A stretch of DNA of 64,000 nt from JBFXAF01 sp050184585 (GCA_050184585.1 JBFXAF010000003.1:434001-498000); one strand, 5' to 3'; shown: positions 52,373 through 62,069, counted from the stretch's first letter. Program-made: numbers and translations. The notes: a model not told the origin generated them from the sequence alone.

Positions 52373-53023
52373 ATGCGCATCGCGATCATCGACTATGGGT
52401 CGGGCAATCTCCGCTCGGCCGTGAAGGCCTTCGAGCGAGCCGCGCGGGAGGCTGGCATCGCCGCGGAAATCGACCTTACCGCCGATGCCGACCGTGTGCG
52501 GACGGCAGATCGCGTCGTCTTGCCGGGCGTCGGAGCCTATGCCGACTGCCGCGCCGGGCTGGATGCCGTTCCCGGCATGATCGAGGCGATCGAAGAAGTC
52601 GTCGTGGAAGTAGGCAGGCCGTTCCTGGGCATCTGCGTCGGCATGCAACTGATGTCCGAGCGCGGGCTGGAAAAGACCGTCACGAAGGGTTTCGGCTGGA
52701 TCGCCGGCGACGTGAAGGAGATCGAGCCGGCCGATTCGGCGCTGAAGATCCCCCAGATCGGCTGGAACACGATCGAACTGCTGCGGCGACACCCGCTGTT
52801 CGACGGCATTCCGGTGGGTCCGGCCGGACTGCATGCCTATTTCGTTCACTCCTACCACCTCGCCACCTCCGATCCCGGCGCCGTTGTCGCGGTCACCGAC
52901 TATGGTGGTGCGGTGACCGCCGCCGTCGCGCGCGAAAACCGCGCAGGAACGCAGTTCCATCCCGAGAAGAGCCAGAGGCTGGGCCTCGCGCTCATCGCCA
53001 ACTTCCTGAGGTGGATGCCGTGA
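52373..53023 (+). CDS. hisH: Imidazole glycerol phosphate synthase subunit HisH
   Basis: 216 residues. Glutamine amidotransferase: nucleophile Cys88 in G-I-C-V-G-M-Q, and His/Glu in T-Q-F-H-P-E-K-S. Supplies ammonia to HisF. 1 bp after DUF2628 and overlaps hisA by 4 bp (GTGA). Confidence 0.97.
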   Translation: MRIAIIDYGSGNLRSAVKAFERAAREAGIAAEIDLTADADRVRTADRVVLPGVGAYADCRAGLDAVPGMIEAIEEVVVEVGRPFLGICVGMQLMSERGLEKTVTKGFGWIAGDVKEIEPADSALKIPQIGWNTIELLRRHPLFDGIPVGPAGLHAYFVHSYHLATSDPGAVVAVTDYGGAVTAAVARENRAGTQFHPEKSQRLGLALIANFLRWMP

Positions 53024-53784
53024 TCCTCTTCCCGGCCATCGATCTGAAGGGCGGCCAGTGCGTGCGCCTCGAGCTCGGCGACATGGACCGGGCCACTGTC
53101 TACAACGACGATCCGGCGGTGCAGGCGAAGGCCTTCGAGGAGCAGGGCTTCGAATGGCTGCATGTCGTCGATCTGGATGGCGCGTTCGCGGGCGAGAGCC
53201 GTAATGGCGCCGCGGTCGAGGCGATCCTGCGCTCCACAAGCAATCCCGTCCAGCTCGGCGGGGGCATACGCTCGCTCGAGCAGATCGAGGCATGGTTGGA
53301 CCGGGGTTTGGCGCGAGTCATCCTTGGAACCGTCGCGGTGCGCGACCCGGCGCTGGTGCATGAGGCCTGCAGACTTTTTCCCGGCAGGATCGCGGTTGGC
53401 ATCGACGCCAGGGGAGGCAAGGTCGCGGTGGAAGGCTGGGCGGAAGCATCTGCGCTGGGTGTCGCCGAACTCGCCCTGAAGTTCGAGGGCGCGGGTGTCG
53501 CCGCTGTCATCTATACCGACATCGATCGCGATGGCGTGCTGACAGGCATCAACTGGGAGGCGACCATCGCGCTCGCCGATGTGGTCTCGATCCCCATCAT
53601 TGCTTCGGGCGGCCTCGCCTCGCTCGCCGACATCGTGCGGATGACCATGCCGGACGCGCGAAAGCTCGAAGGCGCGATCTCGGGGAGGGCGCTCTACGAC
53701 GGCCGGATCGACCCCGCCCAGGCGCTGGCGATCCTCCGCGGCGACGACACGTCGCCTGCCGGGTTGCTCGAGGACCGTCGATGA
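53020..53784 (+). CDS. hisA: Phosphoribosyl-formimino-AICAR phosphate isomerase
   Basis: 254 residues from the GTG at 53020, overlapping the hisH stop; start M-I-L-F-P-A-I-D-L-K-G-G. TIM barrel with the catalytic Asp8 and the second Asp in Y-T-D-I-D-R-D-G. Isomerises ProFAR to PRFAR. Overlaps hisF by 4 bp. Confidence 0.96.
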   Translation: MILFPAIDLKGGQCVRLELGDMDRATVYNDDPAVQAKAFEEQGFEWLHVVDLDGAFAGESRNGAAVEAILRSTSNPVQLGGGIRSLEQIEAWLDRGLARVILGTVAVRDPALVHEACRLFPGRIAVGIDARGGKVAVEGWAEASALGVAELALKFEGAGVAAVIYTDIDRDGVLTGINWEATIALADVVSIPIIASGGLASLADIVRMTMPDARKLEGAISGRALYDGRIDPAQALAILRGDDTSPAGLLEDRR

Positions 53785-54575
53785 CCCTCAAGGCCCGCGT
53801 CATCCCCTGCCTGGACGTGAAGGACGGACGCGTCGTCAAGGGCGTCAATTTCGTCGACCTCGTCGACGCGGGCGATCCCGTCGAGGCCGCGCGTGCCTAC
53901 GACGCCGCCGGCGCCGATGAACTCTGCTTCCTCGACATCGCCGCCTCCTCGGACAATCGCGAGACGATCTTCGACGTGGTCGCCCGCACGGCCGAGCTGT
54001 GCTTCATGCCGCTCACGGTCGGCGGCGGGGTGCGGCAGGTCACCGACATACGCAAGCTGCTGCTCGCCGGCGCCGACAAGGTGTCGATCAACACGGCGGC
54101 GGTGAAGCGGCCGGAATTCGTCGCCGAAGCGGCCGACAAGTTCGGAAACCAGTGCATCGTCGTCGCCATCGACGCGAAGAAGGTTTCGGGGCCGAACGAA
54201 GCGCCCCGCTGGGAGATATTCACCCATGGCGGACGTGAGCCGACGGGCATCGACGCGGTCGCGTTCGCACGCGAGGTTGTCGACCTTGGCGCCGGGGAGA
54301 TCCTGCTCACCTCGATGGATCGCGACGGCACCAAGGCCGGATACGACATAGCGCTGACCCGTGCGGTGGCCGACGCGGTTCGGGTACCCGTGATCGCTTC
54401 GGGCGGCGTCGGCACTCTGGATCATATGGTGGAGGGCATACGTGACGGCCACGCGACCGCGGTCCTGGCGGCTTCGATCTTCCACTTCGGCGCGTTCACC
54501 ATCGCCCAGGCGAAGGCTCACATGGCGGCTGCCGGCCTCCCCATGCGACTCGACTCGGCCGTCGCACCGGCCTAA
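53781..54575 (+). CDS. hisF: Imidazole glycerol phosphate synthase subunit HisF
   Basis: 264 residues. TIM barrel with the C-L-D-V-K-D-G-R-V-V-K-G-V-N-F start, catalytic Asp in this motif, and S-M-D-R-D-G-T-K-A-G-Y. Makes IGP and AICAR with HisH. The ATG overlaps the hisA stop. Confidence 0.98.
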   Translation: MTLKARVIPCLDVKDGRVVKGVNFVDLVDAGDPVEAARAYDAAGADELCFLDIAASSDNRETIFDVVARTAELCFMPLTVGGGVRQVTDIRKLLLAGADKVSINTAAVKRPEFVAEAADKFGNQCIVVAIDAKKVSGPNEAPRWEIFTHGGREPTGIDAVAFAREVVDLGAGEILLTSMDRDGTKAGYDIALTRAVADAVRVPVIASGGVGTLDHMVEGIRDGHATAVLAASIFHFGAFTIAQAKAHMAAAGLPMRLDSAVAPA

Positions 54576-54585
54576 ACGGCGGCAC

Positions 54586-54909
54586 ATGAGCGAATTCACA
54601 CTTGCCGATCTCGAAAAGATCGTCGCTGCTCGCGCCGGCTCGGGCGATGCCACTTCATGGACGGCGAAGCTGGTCGCCGCCGGCATGCCGAAAGCCGCGC
54701 AGAAGCTTGGCGAGGAGGCGGTCGAGACCGTGATTGCCGCGGTCGCGAGAGACCGCGAAGGTCTCGTTTCGGAAAGCGCCGACCTGCTTTATCATTGGCT
54801 CGTCGTGCTGTCGGTTGCCGGAGTGTCGCTGGACGAGGTTCTGACTGAACTCGAGCGTCGAACCGGGCGATCGGGCATCGAGGAAAAGGGGTCGCGGCGC
54901 CCGGCCTGA
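54586..54909 (+). CDS. hisE: Phosphoribosyl-ATP pyrophosphatase
   Basis: 107 residues from the ATG at 54586. MazG-like helical fold with K-L-G-E-E-A-V-E-T-V and E-S-A-D-L-L-Y-H-W. Converts PR-ATP to PR-AMP. Stands alone without HisI, which is encoded separately. 10 bp after hisF. Confidence 0.95.
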   Translation: MSEFTLADLEKIVAARAGSGDATSWTAKLVAAGMPKAAQKLGEEAVETVIAAVARDREGLVSESADLLYHWLVVLSVAGVSLDEVLTELERRTGRSGIEEKGSRRPA

Positions 54910-54932
54910 GCCGGTTGTCGGGAAGGGGACGG

Positions 54933-55892
54933 ATGGATCAGCTCGTTCCGACCGAACGGTACTCGCCCTACCGGTTCTTTTCAGCCGAGCGATGGCAGAC
55001 CTTCCGTGCCGACACGCCCCTGACATTGACCGCCGACGAGGTCCGGCGGCTTTCCTCGCTCTACGACCCGATCGATCTCGACGAGGTCCGCCGCATCTAT
55101 TTGTCGTTGTCGCGCCTTCTCTCGGCGCATGTCGAAGCGAGCCAGCTCCTGTTCGGACAGCGCAAGCGCTTCTTCAACGCCGACGATGTGATCAAGACGC
55201 CATTCATCATCGGCATGGCCGGTTCGGTCGCCGTGGGAAAGTCGACCACCGCGCGCGTTCTGAAGGAATTGATGGCGCGCTGGCCATCGAGCCCGAAGGT
55301 CGACCTCATCACGACGGACGGCTTCCTCTGGCCAAACGAGGTGCTGCGCCGCGAAAATCTCATGGAGCGCAAGGGCTTTCCGGAAAGCTACGATGTCGGA
55401 GCGCTGCTTCGCTTCCTCTCGGCGATCAAGTCCGGCCAACCGGACGTTCGCGCGCCGGTCTACTCGCATCTGACCTACGACGTGGTGCCCGATGGCTCGG
55501 TGACGATCGACCGGCCGGACATACTGATCTTCGAGGGCCTCAACGTCCTGCAGCCGCGCGAGCTTCCCAAGGATGGCAAGTTCGTGCCGTTCGTATCGGA
55601 TTTCTTCGACTTCTCGATCTACATCGACGCCGAGGAGGAGCAGATCCACGAGTGGTACATCACCCGCTTCATGCGCCTCCGCGAGACCGCGTTCCGCAAT
55701 CCGGATTCATTCTTCCATCGTTATTCGCAGTTGTCGGAGGACGCCGCGCGCGCCATAGCCGAAGGGCTGTGGCACAACATCAATCTGAAGAACCTGCGCG
55801 AGAACATTCTGCCGACGAGGCCGCGCGCTGACCTGATTCTCAGAAAGGGCGAGAATCACCGGGTCGACGAAGTCGCGCTGCGGAAACTGTGA
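54933..55892 (+). CDS. coaA: Pantothenate kinase (type I)
   Basis: 319 residues from the ATG at 54933, after a GGAAGGGG ribosome-binding sequence. The P-loop GSVAVGKST is at 97-105; L-I-T-T-D-G-F-L-W-P is the family motif. First committed step of CoA synthesis. Ends the his run; convergent with the TPR lipoprotein. Confidence 0.97.
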   Translation: MDQLVPTERYSPYRFFSAERWQTFRADTPLTLTADEVRRLSSLYDPIDLDEVRRIYLSLSRLLSAHVEASQLLFGQRKRFFNADDVIKTPFIIGMAGSVAVGKSTTARVLKELMARWPSSPKVDLITTDGFLWPNEVLRRENLMERKGFPESYDVGALLRFLSAIKSGQPDVRAPVYSHLTYDVVPDGSVTIDRPDILIFEGLNVLQPRELPKDGKFVPFVSDFFDFSIYIDAEEEQIHEWYITRFMRLRETAFRNPDSFFHRYSQLSEDAARAIAEGLWHNINLKNLRENILPTRPRADLILRKGENHRVDEVALRKL

Positions 55893-55896
55893 CTGT

Positions 55897-55912
55897 GGCC
55901 GGTGCCCCGGCC
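55897..55912. terminator. GC hairpin between convergent coaA and the TPR gene
   Basis: GGCCGG (55897-55902), TGCC loop, CCGGCC (55907-55912). Perfect 6-bp stem in the 21-bp gap between convergent stops. No T-tract, so it may serve Rho-dependent or bidirectional 3' end formation. Confidence 0.35.
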
Positions 55913-55913
55913 G

Positions 55914-56714
55914 TCAGTTGGTGTTGGTTTCTTCCTTCTTGAGGTCGCGCCAGGCGTTCTGCTGCGACAGCATCGAGCGCAGGTAGTCGACATTCGCCTG
56001 CGCCTGTTCGGGTGAGAGTTCCTGCCGCGCGATCTTCTCGGCCTCGTCGAAGCGGCCTTGCAGTCCGATGACCAGCGCAAGGTTCTGTCGGACGCGGCTG
56101 TCGGCGCCTTGCCCCTGCGCCGCGGAGCGCAGGTAGGTCTCCGCCGACTTGAGATCGCCTTCCAGCAGATAGGACATGCCAAGGTTCGAAAGGACCGACG
56201 ATTCGTCCGGCTTCACGTCGAGCGCCTTGCGGTAACTGGCGCGTGCCTCCTTTGCGTGACCGAGCTGGTCGAGGATCGCACCTTCGGCCGACAGCAGCTT
56301 CCAGTCGGGATATTCGGGCGTCTGCGCGCGCCTGACGGCGTCCAGCGCCGGCTCGAGCTGGCCGGCGGCGGCAAGCGCCTTGCCGTAGGCGGCGAGCACG
56401 TCGCGGTCCTTTGGCTGCACGATGGCGAGGCGTCGCATGACGGCGAGCGCCTGGTCGTTGCGGCCGCTCATCTGAAGGACGCTGGCGTAGCGCATGGCGA
56501 TGGCCTTGTCGGCGGGGCTCTTCGCATAGGCCTTGCCGAGTGAATCGGCGGCGCCGGCGAGCTCGTTCCCGGACATGGTCTCGACGGCCTTGCCCCGATC
56601 GATCGAGCCGGTTGTCAGCTCGCGTTTGGCGCAGCCGGCGAGCGCGGCGAGGCTCGCGACGGCCAGCGCGATGACGATGCGGCGTGCCGGGCGGGATCGC
56701 ACTGCATTCATCAT
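55914..56714 (-). CDS. TPR-repeat lipoprotein
   Basis: 266 residues. Lipobox L-A-G-C at 25-28, so Cys28 would be lipidated. Residues 60-250 form several tetratricopeptide repeats (A-x-x-L-x-x-x-G-x-x-x-x-A pattern). It resembles TadD-like Flp pilus assembly lipoproteins, but no tad genes are here. Role unknown. Confidence 0.83.
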   Translation of the reverse strand: MMNAVRSRPARRIVIALAVASLAALAGCAKRELTTGSIDRGKAVETMSGNELAGAADSLGKAYAKSPADKAIAMRYASVLQMSGRNDQALAVMRRLAIVQPKDRDVLAAYGKALAAAGQLEPALDAVRRAQTPEYPDWKLLSAEGAILDQLGHAKEARASYRKALDVKPDESSVLSNLGMSYLLEGDLKSAETYLRSAAQGQGADSRVRQNLALVIGLQGRFDEAEKIARQELSPEQAQANVDYLRSMLSQQNAWRDLKKEETNTN

Positions 56715-56775
56715 GGCTCGCCTCCATCACGCGTGGTGCCCGAGCGGCGGCACCGTTCTGGTCGGCAGCAATATT

Positions 56776-56791
56776 CCGTTAACCCTAACGG
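56776..56791. promoter_or_regulatory. CCGTTA-ACCC-TAACGG palindrome in the TPR/peptidase divergent promoter
   Basis: Perfect 6-bp arms (56776-56781 and 56786-56791) around ACCC in the 127-bp divergent gap. Nearby GTTAAG gives a second TTAA. An operator for a dimeric regulator is possible. Confidence 0.4.
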
Positions 56792-56841
56792 ATGGTTAAG
56801 GATGATCGCCTAGACGTTGCTCCAGTCCCGAGGTTCAGTGC

Positions 56842-58215
56842 ATGCCCGTCACGATCGTCGAAGGTCCCAGCAGCGTCAGCCGGCCGATCCACGTCGTCGC
56901 CAGAGGCGGGCTATCGGCCGCAGGCCTCGATCCGATGGCGATTTTCTGGGCCGAGGCCAACGGTTTCGACGGCGAACCGGGGCGCGTGCTGGTCCTGCCG
57001 GGGAATGGCGGTGTCGTGGCAGGAGCGCTGTTCGGTGCGCCGCGCGACGATGATGGCTTTGGTGCGCTTGCCTTCGGCGCTCTTTCGCGCGCGCTTCCCG
57101 AAGGCGACTGGCATGTCGCCTCTCACCTGGCCGACCCGACAAACGCCCTGGTCGGCGTGCTGCTCGGAAGCTACGTCTTTTCCCGGTACGGGAAGAAGTC
57201 GTCCCGCACGCTGCAACTCGATCTGCCGCAGGGTGCCGACGGCGCACGGGCACGGCGGATCGCAGACGGGGTGATCCTCGCGCGCGACCTGATCAACACG
57301 CCTGCGAACGATATGGGGCCGGAGGCGCTCGAACGTTCGGTCCGCGAACTCGCCGACGGGTATGGCGCGGCTGTGACGACGATCGCCGGGGACGAGTTGC
57401 TATCGTCGAACCTTCCGATGATCCATGCCGTCGGCCGGGCATCGATACAGGCGCCTCGTCTGGTCGACATGCGTTGGGGGCGCGCCGACGCGCCGAAGGT
57501 CACGCTGGTCGGCAAGGGCGTGTGCTTCGACACGGGTGGCCTCGACATCAAGCCCGCCAGCAACATGCTGCTCATGAAGAAGGACATGGGCGGCGCGGCC
57601 AGCGTCTTGGGCCTCGCCTCGATGCTGATGGCCGCGAAGCTCGACATCCATTTGCGGGTGCTCGTGCCGGCGGTCGAGAATTCCATAGGGGGCAGCGCCT
57701 TCAGACCGGGTGACGTGCTTCCGAGTCGCAAGGGCATGACCGTGGAAATCGGCAACACCGACGCGGAAGGACGCTTGATCCTCGCCGATGCGCTCGCACT
57801 CGCCGACGAGGAGGCGCCGCGCATCCTGATCGACATCGCGACGCTGACCGGCGCAGCGCGCGTCGCGCTCGGACCGGATCTGCCGCCTTACTTCACGCCT
57901 GATGACGCCTTGGCGGCCGAACTCGACGCCTCGGCCGCTGCCGCATGCGATCCGCTCTGGCGGCTGCCGCTATGGAAACCCTACGACACGAAGCTCTCGT
58001 CCAAGGTCGCCGACGTGAACAATGTGACGACTGACGGCTTCGCCGGCGCCGTCACCGCCGCCCTCTTTCTCAAGCGCTTCGTCGAGAAGACTTCGGCATG
58101 GGTGCATTTCGACATCTTTGGCTGGAGCCCCGGCGACCGTCCGCATTGCCTGGCTGGCGGCGAAGCGCAGGCGATTCGCGCCCTCGAGCACCTGTTCCAC
58201 CGACGGTTCGCGTGA
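56842..58215 (+). CDS. M17 leucyl aminopeptidase family protein
   Basis: 457 residues. The two-metal site residues (Lys225, Asp230, Asp248 and the NTDAEGRL signature at 305-312) and catalytic Lys237 are present. Removes N-terminal residues from peptides. Its stop overlaps the MarR-type start (TGATG). Confidence 0.95.
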   Translation: MPVTIVEGPSSVSRPIHVVARGGLSAAGLDPMAIFWAEANGFDGEPGRVLVLPGNGGVVAGALFGAPRDDDGFGALAFGALSRALPEGDWHVASHLADPTNALVGVLLGSYVFSRYGKKSSRTLQLDLPQGADGARARRIADGVILARDLINTPANDMGPEALERSVRELADGYGAAVTTIAGDELLSSNLPMIHAVGRASIQAPRLVDMRWGRADAPKVTLVGKGVCFDTGGLDIKPASNMLLMKKDMGGAASVLGLASMLMAAKLDIHLRVLVPAVENSIGGSAFRPGDVLPSRKGMTVEIGNTDAEGRLILADALALADEEAPRILIDIATLTGAARVALGPDLPPYFTPDDALAAELDASAAAACDPLWRLPLWKPYDTKLSSKVADVNNVTTDGFAGAVTAALFLKRFVEKTSAWVHFDIFGWSPGDRPHCLAGGEAQAIRALEHLFHRRFA

Positions 58216-58637
58216 TGGCTCTTGCGATTCGAGCCGACGACAGGTTGGATTGCATGGAGCCGAAACCATTCCGGAGGCCGCGCGACATGGGAGTTGCGCT
58301 TCGCGCGAGCCAGGCGCTGCGTCTGTGGCAGTCCGTGGCGCTTGAGGAAGTACGCGCCGGCGGCCCGGACCTCTCGATGCGTCAGTCCGCGATACTGCTC
58401 AGCATCTATCTCGACCCGCCGCCGCACACGATCCGCGGCCTTGCGGAACGGCTCGGAGTGACCAAGCCGGTCATTACGCGCGCTCTGGACACGATGGGAG
58501 CGCTCGGGCTGGTCAGCCGCCATCGCGACGACAAGGACAAGCGCAATGTCCTGGTCCGCCGGACGGTCCAGGGCTCTCTCTTCGTTGAACGTTTCGGCGA
58601 TGCCATCATCGCCCGGGCCGGGGCTCTCCCGCATTGA
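58215..58637 (+). CDS. MarR family transcriptional regulator
   Basis: 140 residues from the ATG at 58215; an ATG at 58254 is an alternative. Winged helix region with I-R-G-L-A-E-R-L-G-V-T-K-P-V-I-T-R-A-L-D, followed by the wing D-K-D-K-R. Ligand unknown. Overlaps the peptidase upstream and the NlpC gene downstream. Confidence 0.88.
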   Translation: MALAIRADDRLDCMEPKPFRRPRDMGVALRASQALRLWQSVALEEVRAGGPDLSMRQSAILLSIYLDPPPHTIRGLAERLGVTKPVITRALDTMGALGLVSRHRDDKDKRNVLVRRTVQGSLFVERFGDAIIARAGALPH

Positions 58638-59485
58638 CCGACCTGGATCGTCGCCTCAACGCTTTTCGCGGCGACCTCGCTGACGCCAGGCTTGCTGGTC
58701 GGGTCGAGGCGGCGCGATATGTCGAGCCGCAATCCGCCCGGGTGGTCGTCCCGGTTGCCGACCTGCGTCGCGGACCCTCCGCCGATGCGCCGATCGACAG
58801 CCAGCTCCTGTTCGGAGACGAGGTCGATCTGTTCGACGGCGCCGATGGCTGGTGCTGGGTGCAGGCGCGCCTGGACCGCTATGTAGGTTACATCGCGGCC
58901 ACGTCGCTCGGGCCTGCCGGACCATTGCCGAATCACCGTGTCGCCGTACCCCGGACGTTTATCTATCCGGGTCCGGACATGAAGCTGCCGCCAGTGGCCG
59001 CGCTGTCGATAGGTTCCTCGGTCGCCGTGTGCGGCGAGGCTGAAACGCGCGGGACGCGCTACGCCCTGCGCGAAGATGGCAGCGCGCTGGTCTCGTCGCA
59101 CCTCGTGCCGATCGCCGACGTGGCGAAGGATTTCGTGGACGTGGCCGAGACGCTGCTGAACGCTCCCTACCTCTGGGGCGGGGCAAGCGCCTTCGGTGTC
59201 GATTGCTCGGGTCTGGTGCAGCTTTCCATGCGAATGGCCGGCCGCGAGGTGTCGCGTGACACGGACATGCAGGCTGGTTCGATCGGCACGTCGCTCCACT
59301 CGGATCGCATCCTGCGACGCGGCGACCTCGTATTCTGGAAAGGGCACGTCGGCATCATGACCGATCCCCATACGCTGCTGCACGCCAACGGGCACACGAT
59401 GCTTGTCTCGCGCGAGCCTCTGGCGGACGCGGTTGCCCGGATCGGCTATCTCTACGGCCAGCCGACCGCCTTCAGGCGCCCCTGA
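58634..59485 (+). CDS. NlpC/P60 peptidase with SH3-like domains
   Basis: 283 residues, TTG start at 58634 overlapping the MarR-type stop. Two SH3-like domains (about 35-95 and 105-160) precede an NlpC/P60 domain with catalytic Cys191 (F-G-V-D-C-S-G), His238 (G-H-V-G) and His250. Likely a gamma-D-Glu-mDAP type endopeptidase for peptidoglycan stem peptides or peptide recycling; no signal peptide, so a cytoplasmic or moonlighting role is possible. Confidence 0.9.
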   Translation: MTDLDRRLNAFRGDLADARLAGRVEAARYVEPQSARVVVPVADLRRGPSADAPIDSQLLFGDEVDLFDGADGWCWVQARLDRYVGYIAATSLGPAGPLPNHRVAVPRTFIYPGPDMKLPPVAALSIGSSVAVCGEAETRGTRYALREDGSALVSSHLVPIADVAKDFVDVAETLLNAPYLWGGASAFGVDCSGLVQLSMRMAGREVSRDTDMQAGSIGTSLHSDRILRRGDLVFWKGHVGIMTDPHTLLHANGHTMLVSREPLADAVARIGYLYGQPTAFRRP

Positions 59486-59488
59486 GAA

Positions 59489-60433
59489 TCAATAGCCGGC
59501 GTCCCTGTCGACGAGGTTCGTCAGCGGCTTGCCGCGGTCGTGCGCCGCCATCTGCTTCAGCATCGGCGTGACGAGATGGTCCGGATCCGACGTCGCCGCC
59601 GCGTGAGGGGTGACGAAGACGGCAGGGTGTTTCCAAAGAGCACTGGTCTTCGGCAGCGGTTCGATCTCGAATACGTCGAGGCTCGCTTCCTTCAGCGTCC
59701 CATCGTCGAGTGCGCGAAGGACGTCATCATCCTTCTGCAGTCTGCCCCGGCCGGCGTTGATAAGCACCGCGCCGCCGAGGGCGTTGCGCCGCCTCAGGTT
59801 CTTCAGAAGCCCGTAGTCGATGATGCCGCGGGTCACGGGCGTCAGCGGCAACAGCACGACGAGGATGTCGGTGGCGTTGAGGAACGGCACCAGCCCGGCT
59901 TCTCCCGACCAGCAATGCACGCCCTCCATGCTACCGCCCTTGCGGTTCCATCCATTGACCGTGAAGCCGAGCCCGAGCAGCGCGCTCGCCGCCGCTCGCC
60001 CCAGTTCGCCAAGGCCCATGATGCCGACGGCTGTGTCCACCGCGGTCCGTTGCGGCGTCTCGCGCCAGATGCGTCTTGCCTGTTGTCCGCGGTAGAGCGC
60101 TCCCTGCCGGTGATGGTCGAGGACGCGCCAGACGATGTACTCCGTCATGTGTCGGGACAGGTTGTCGGCGACCACGCGCACGATGGGCACATCCGGCATG
60201 CCGGGCTCGGCGAAGATGTGGTCGACTCCCGCGCCGATGGAGAAGATCGCCTTGAGGTTGGGCAGGCCGGCGAGCAGCTGCGGCCGCTGCTTCCACACCA
60301 CCGCATAGCTGATCGAGGGGTCGTTCGGCCCGTCCGTTTCGGTGACGACGGTCCGTTCCGCCGACAGCAGCTCGAACCAGCGCTGCGGGCTGAAACCGGT
60401 GACCGCAAGCAGCACCTTGCCTTGGGCAGTCAT
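59489..60433 (-). CDS. D-2-hydroxyacid dehydrogenase (glyoxylate/hydroxypyruvate reductase-like)
   Basis: 314 residues. NAD-binding G-I-M-G-L-G-E-L-G-R and catalytic Arg (N-A-G-R-G-R), Glu (D-V-F-E-x-E-P-L-P) and His (T-P-H-A-A-A) match GhrA-like reductases. Probably reduces glyoxylate or hydroxypyruvate. 7 bp downstream of yejF, so probably cotranscribed. Confidence 0.9.
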   Translation of the reverse strand: MTAQGKVLLAVTGFSPQRWFELLSAERTVVTETDGPNDPSISYAVVWKQRPQLLAGLPNLKAIFSIGAGVDHIFAEPGMPDVPIVRVVADNLSRHMTEYIVWRVLDHHRQGALYRGQQARRIWRETPQRTAVDTAVGIMGLGELGRAAASALLGLGFTVNGWNRKGGSMEGVHCWSGEAGLVPFLNATDILVVLLPLTPVTRGIIDYGLLKNLRRRNALGGAVLINAGRGRLQKDDDVLRALDDGTLKEASLDVFEIEPLPKTSALWKHPAVFVTPHAAATSDPDHLVTPMLKQMAAHDRGKPLTNLVDRDAGY

Positions 60434-60440
60434 CCCGCCC

Positions 60441-62069
60441 TCACTGACTGACGACGCCTTCCGGCGCGGTCTCGATATTGAACGCGGCCGAAATCAGGGC
60501 CTTGGTGTAGTCGGCTTGGGGTCGTTCGAAGATGCTTTCCGTCGGTCCCTGCTCCACGATCTTTCCGTTGCGCATGACGATCACGTCGTTGGCCAGCGCC
60601 CTGATCACCTTTAGATCGTGGCTGATGAAGAGGTAGGCAAGATTGTGCCGCGCCTGCAGATCGCGCAGCAGATCGACGACTTGCGCCTGCACGCTCATGT
60701 CGAGCGCCGACGTAGGCTCGTCGAGCATGACGAATCGCGGCTTCAGCACCATGGCGCGCGCAATAGCGATCCTCTGGCGCTGCCCTCCGGAGAACTCATG
60801 GGGATAACGATGCCGCGTCTCGGGATCGAGCCCAACCTCGTTGAGCACGGCGACGACACGCTCGTCGCGCTCGTCGGCCGACAGTGACGGTTCGTGAATG
60901 CCCAGGCCTTCGGCGACGATCTCGCTTACCGACATGCGCGGGCTGAGCGAGCCGTAGGGATCCTGGAACACGATCTGCAGTTCGCGCCTCAGGGGTCGCA
61001 TGTCGCGCATGCCGATCGTATTGATGTCGCGCCCGACGAAGGCGATCCGCCCCTGCGACGAGATCATGCGGGCGAGCGCGAGCCCGAGTGTGGTCTTGCC
61101 TGAGCCCGACTCGCCGACGATGCCGAGCGTCTGGCCGGCGCGAACGACGACGTCGATGCCGTCGACCGCCTTGACGTGGTCAACCGTACGCCTGAGCAAC
61201 CCGCGTTTGATGGGGAACCAGACGCGAACGTCCTCGCCCACCATCACCGCCTCGGCGCTGGGGTTGGAGGCTGGCGGCTTGCCTTTCGGCTCGGCCGCGA
61301 GCAGATGTTTCGTATACTCGTGCTGTGGCCGCGCGAAGATATCGGCGGTCGGCCCCGTTTCGACGATCTCGCCCTTGGTCATCACGCAAATTCGGTCCGC
61401 GACCTTTCGCACGACGCCGAGGTCGTGGGTGATGAAGAGCATCGACATGCCCTTCCTGCGCTTGAGCGCGGCGAGCAATTCGAGGATCTGCGCCTGAACC
61501 GTCACGTCGAGCGCCGTGGTCGGCTCGTCGGCGATGAGCAACTCCGGCTCGTTGGCGAGCGCCATGGCGATCATGACACGCTGGCGCTGGCCGCCGGACA
61601 ACTGATGCGGGTAGGCGTCGAGCCGCTTTTCCGGATCGCGGATGCCGACCTCGGCGAGCAGTTCGAGCGTGCGTTCCCGCGCTGCGCTGTCGCGCATGCC
61701 CTGGTGCACGGAGAGGACTTCCGCGATCTGCTGCTCGACGGTGTGGAGCGGATTGAGCGACGTCATCGGCTCCTGGAAGATCATGGTGATCTTGTTGCCG
61801 CGCACCGTCCGCAGCGCGCGCTCGTCCATGGCGAGCAGGTTTGAGCCCTTGAACAGGATCTGGCCCGACGGATGGCTGGCCGCCGGGTATGGCAGGAGTT
61901 TCAGGACGGATAGCGCGGAGACGGACTTGCCGGATCCGGATTCGCCGACCAGCGCCATCGTCTCGCCCACGGCGATGTCGAAGCTGATGCTGTCGACCGC
62001 GGTCGACGTCCGCCCGCCCTGCGTGAACGCAACCGAGAGATCGCGGACGGAGAGCAGGGGCTCGCTCAT
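60441..62069 (-). CDS. yejF: Peptide ABC transporter ATP-binding protein, two ATPase domains (YejF)
   Basis: 542 residues with two fused ABC ATPase halves. Walker A motifs G-E-S-G-S-G-K-S and G-E-S-G-S-G-K-T, signatures L-S-G-G-Q-R-Q-R-V and F-S-G-G-Q-R-Q-R-I. Couples ATP hydrolysis to oligopeptide or microcin C uptake with YejA, YejB and YejE. Start overlaps the vapC-like stop by 4 bp. Confidence 0.93.
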   Translation of the reverse strand: MSEPLLSVRDLSVAFTQGGRTSTAVDSISFDIAVGETMALVGESGSGKSVSALSVLKLLPYPAASHPSGQILFKGSNLLAMDERALRTVRGNKITMIFQEPMTSLNPLHTVEQQIAEVLSVHQGMRDSAARERTLELLAEVGIRDPEKRLDAYPHQLSGGQRQRVMIAMALANEPELLIADEPTTALDVTVQAQILELLAALKRRKGMSMLFITHDLGVVRKVADRICVMTKGEIVETGPTADIFARPQHEYTKHLLAAEPKGKPPASNPSAEAVMVGEDVRVWFPIKRGLLRRTVDHVKAVDGIDVVVRAGQTLGIVGESGSGKTTLGLALARMISSQGRIAFVGRDINTIGMRDMRPLRRELQIVFQDPYGSLSPRMSVSEIVAEGLGIHEPSLSADERDERVVAVLNEVGLDPETRHRYPHEFSGGQRQRIAIARAMVLKPRFVMLDEPTSALDMSVQAQVVDLLRDLQARHNLAYLFISHDLKVIRALANDVIVMRNGKIVEQGPTESIFERPQADYTKALISAAFNIETAPEGVVSQ

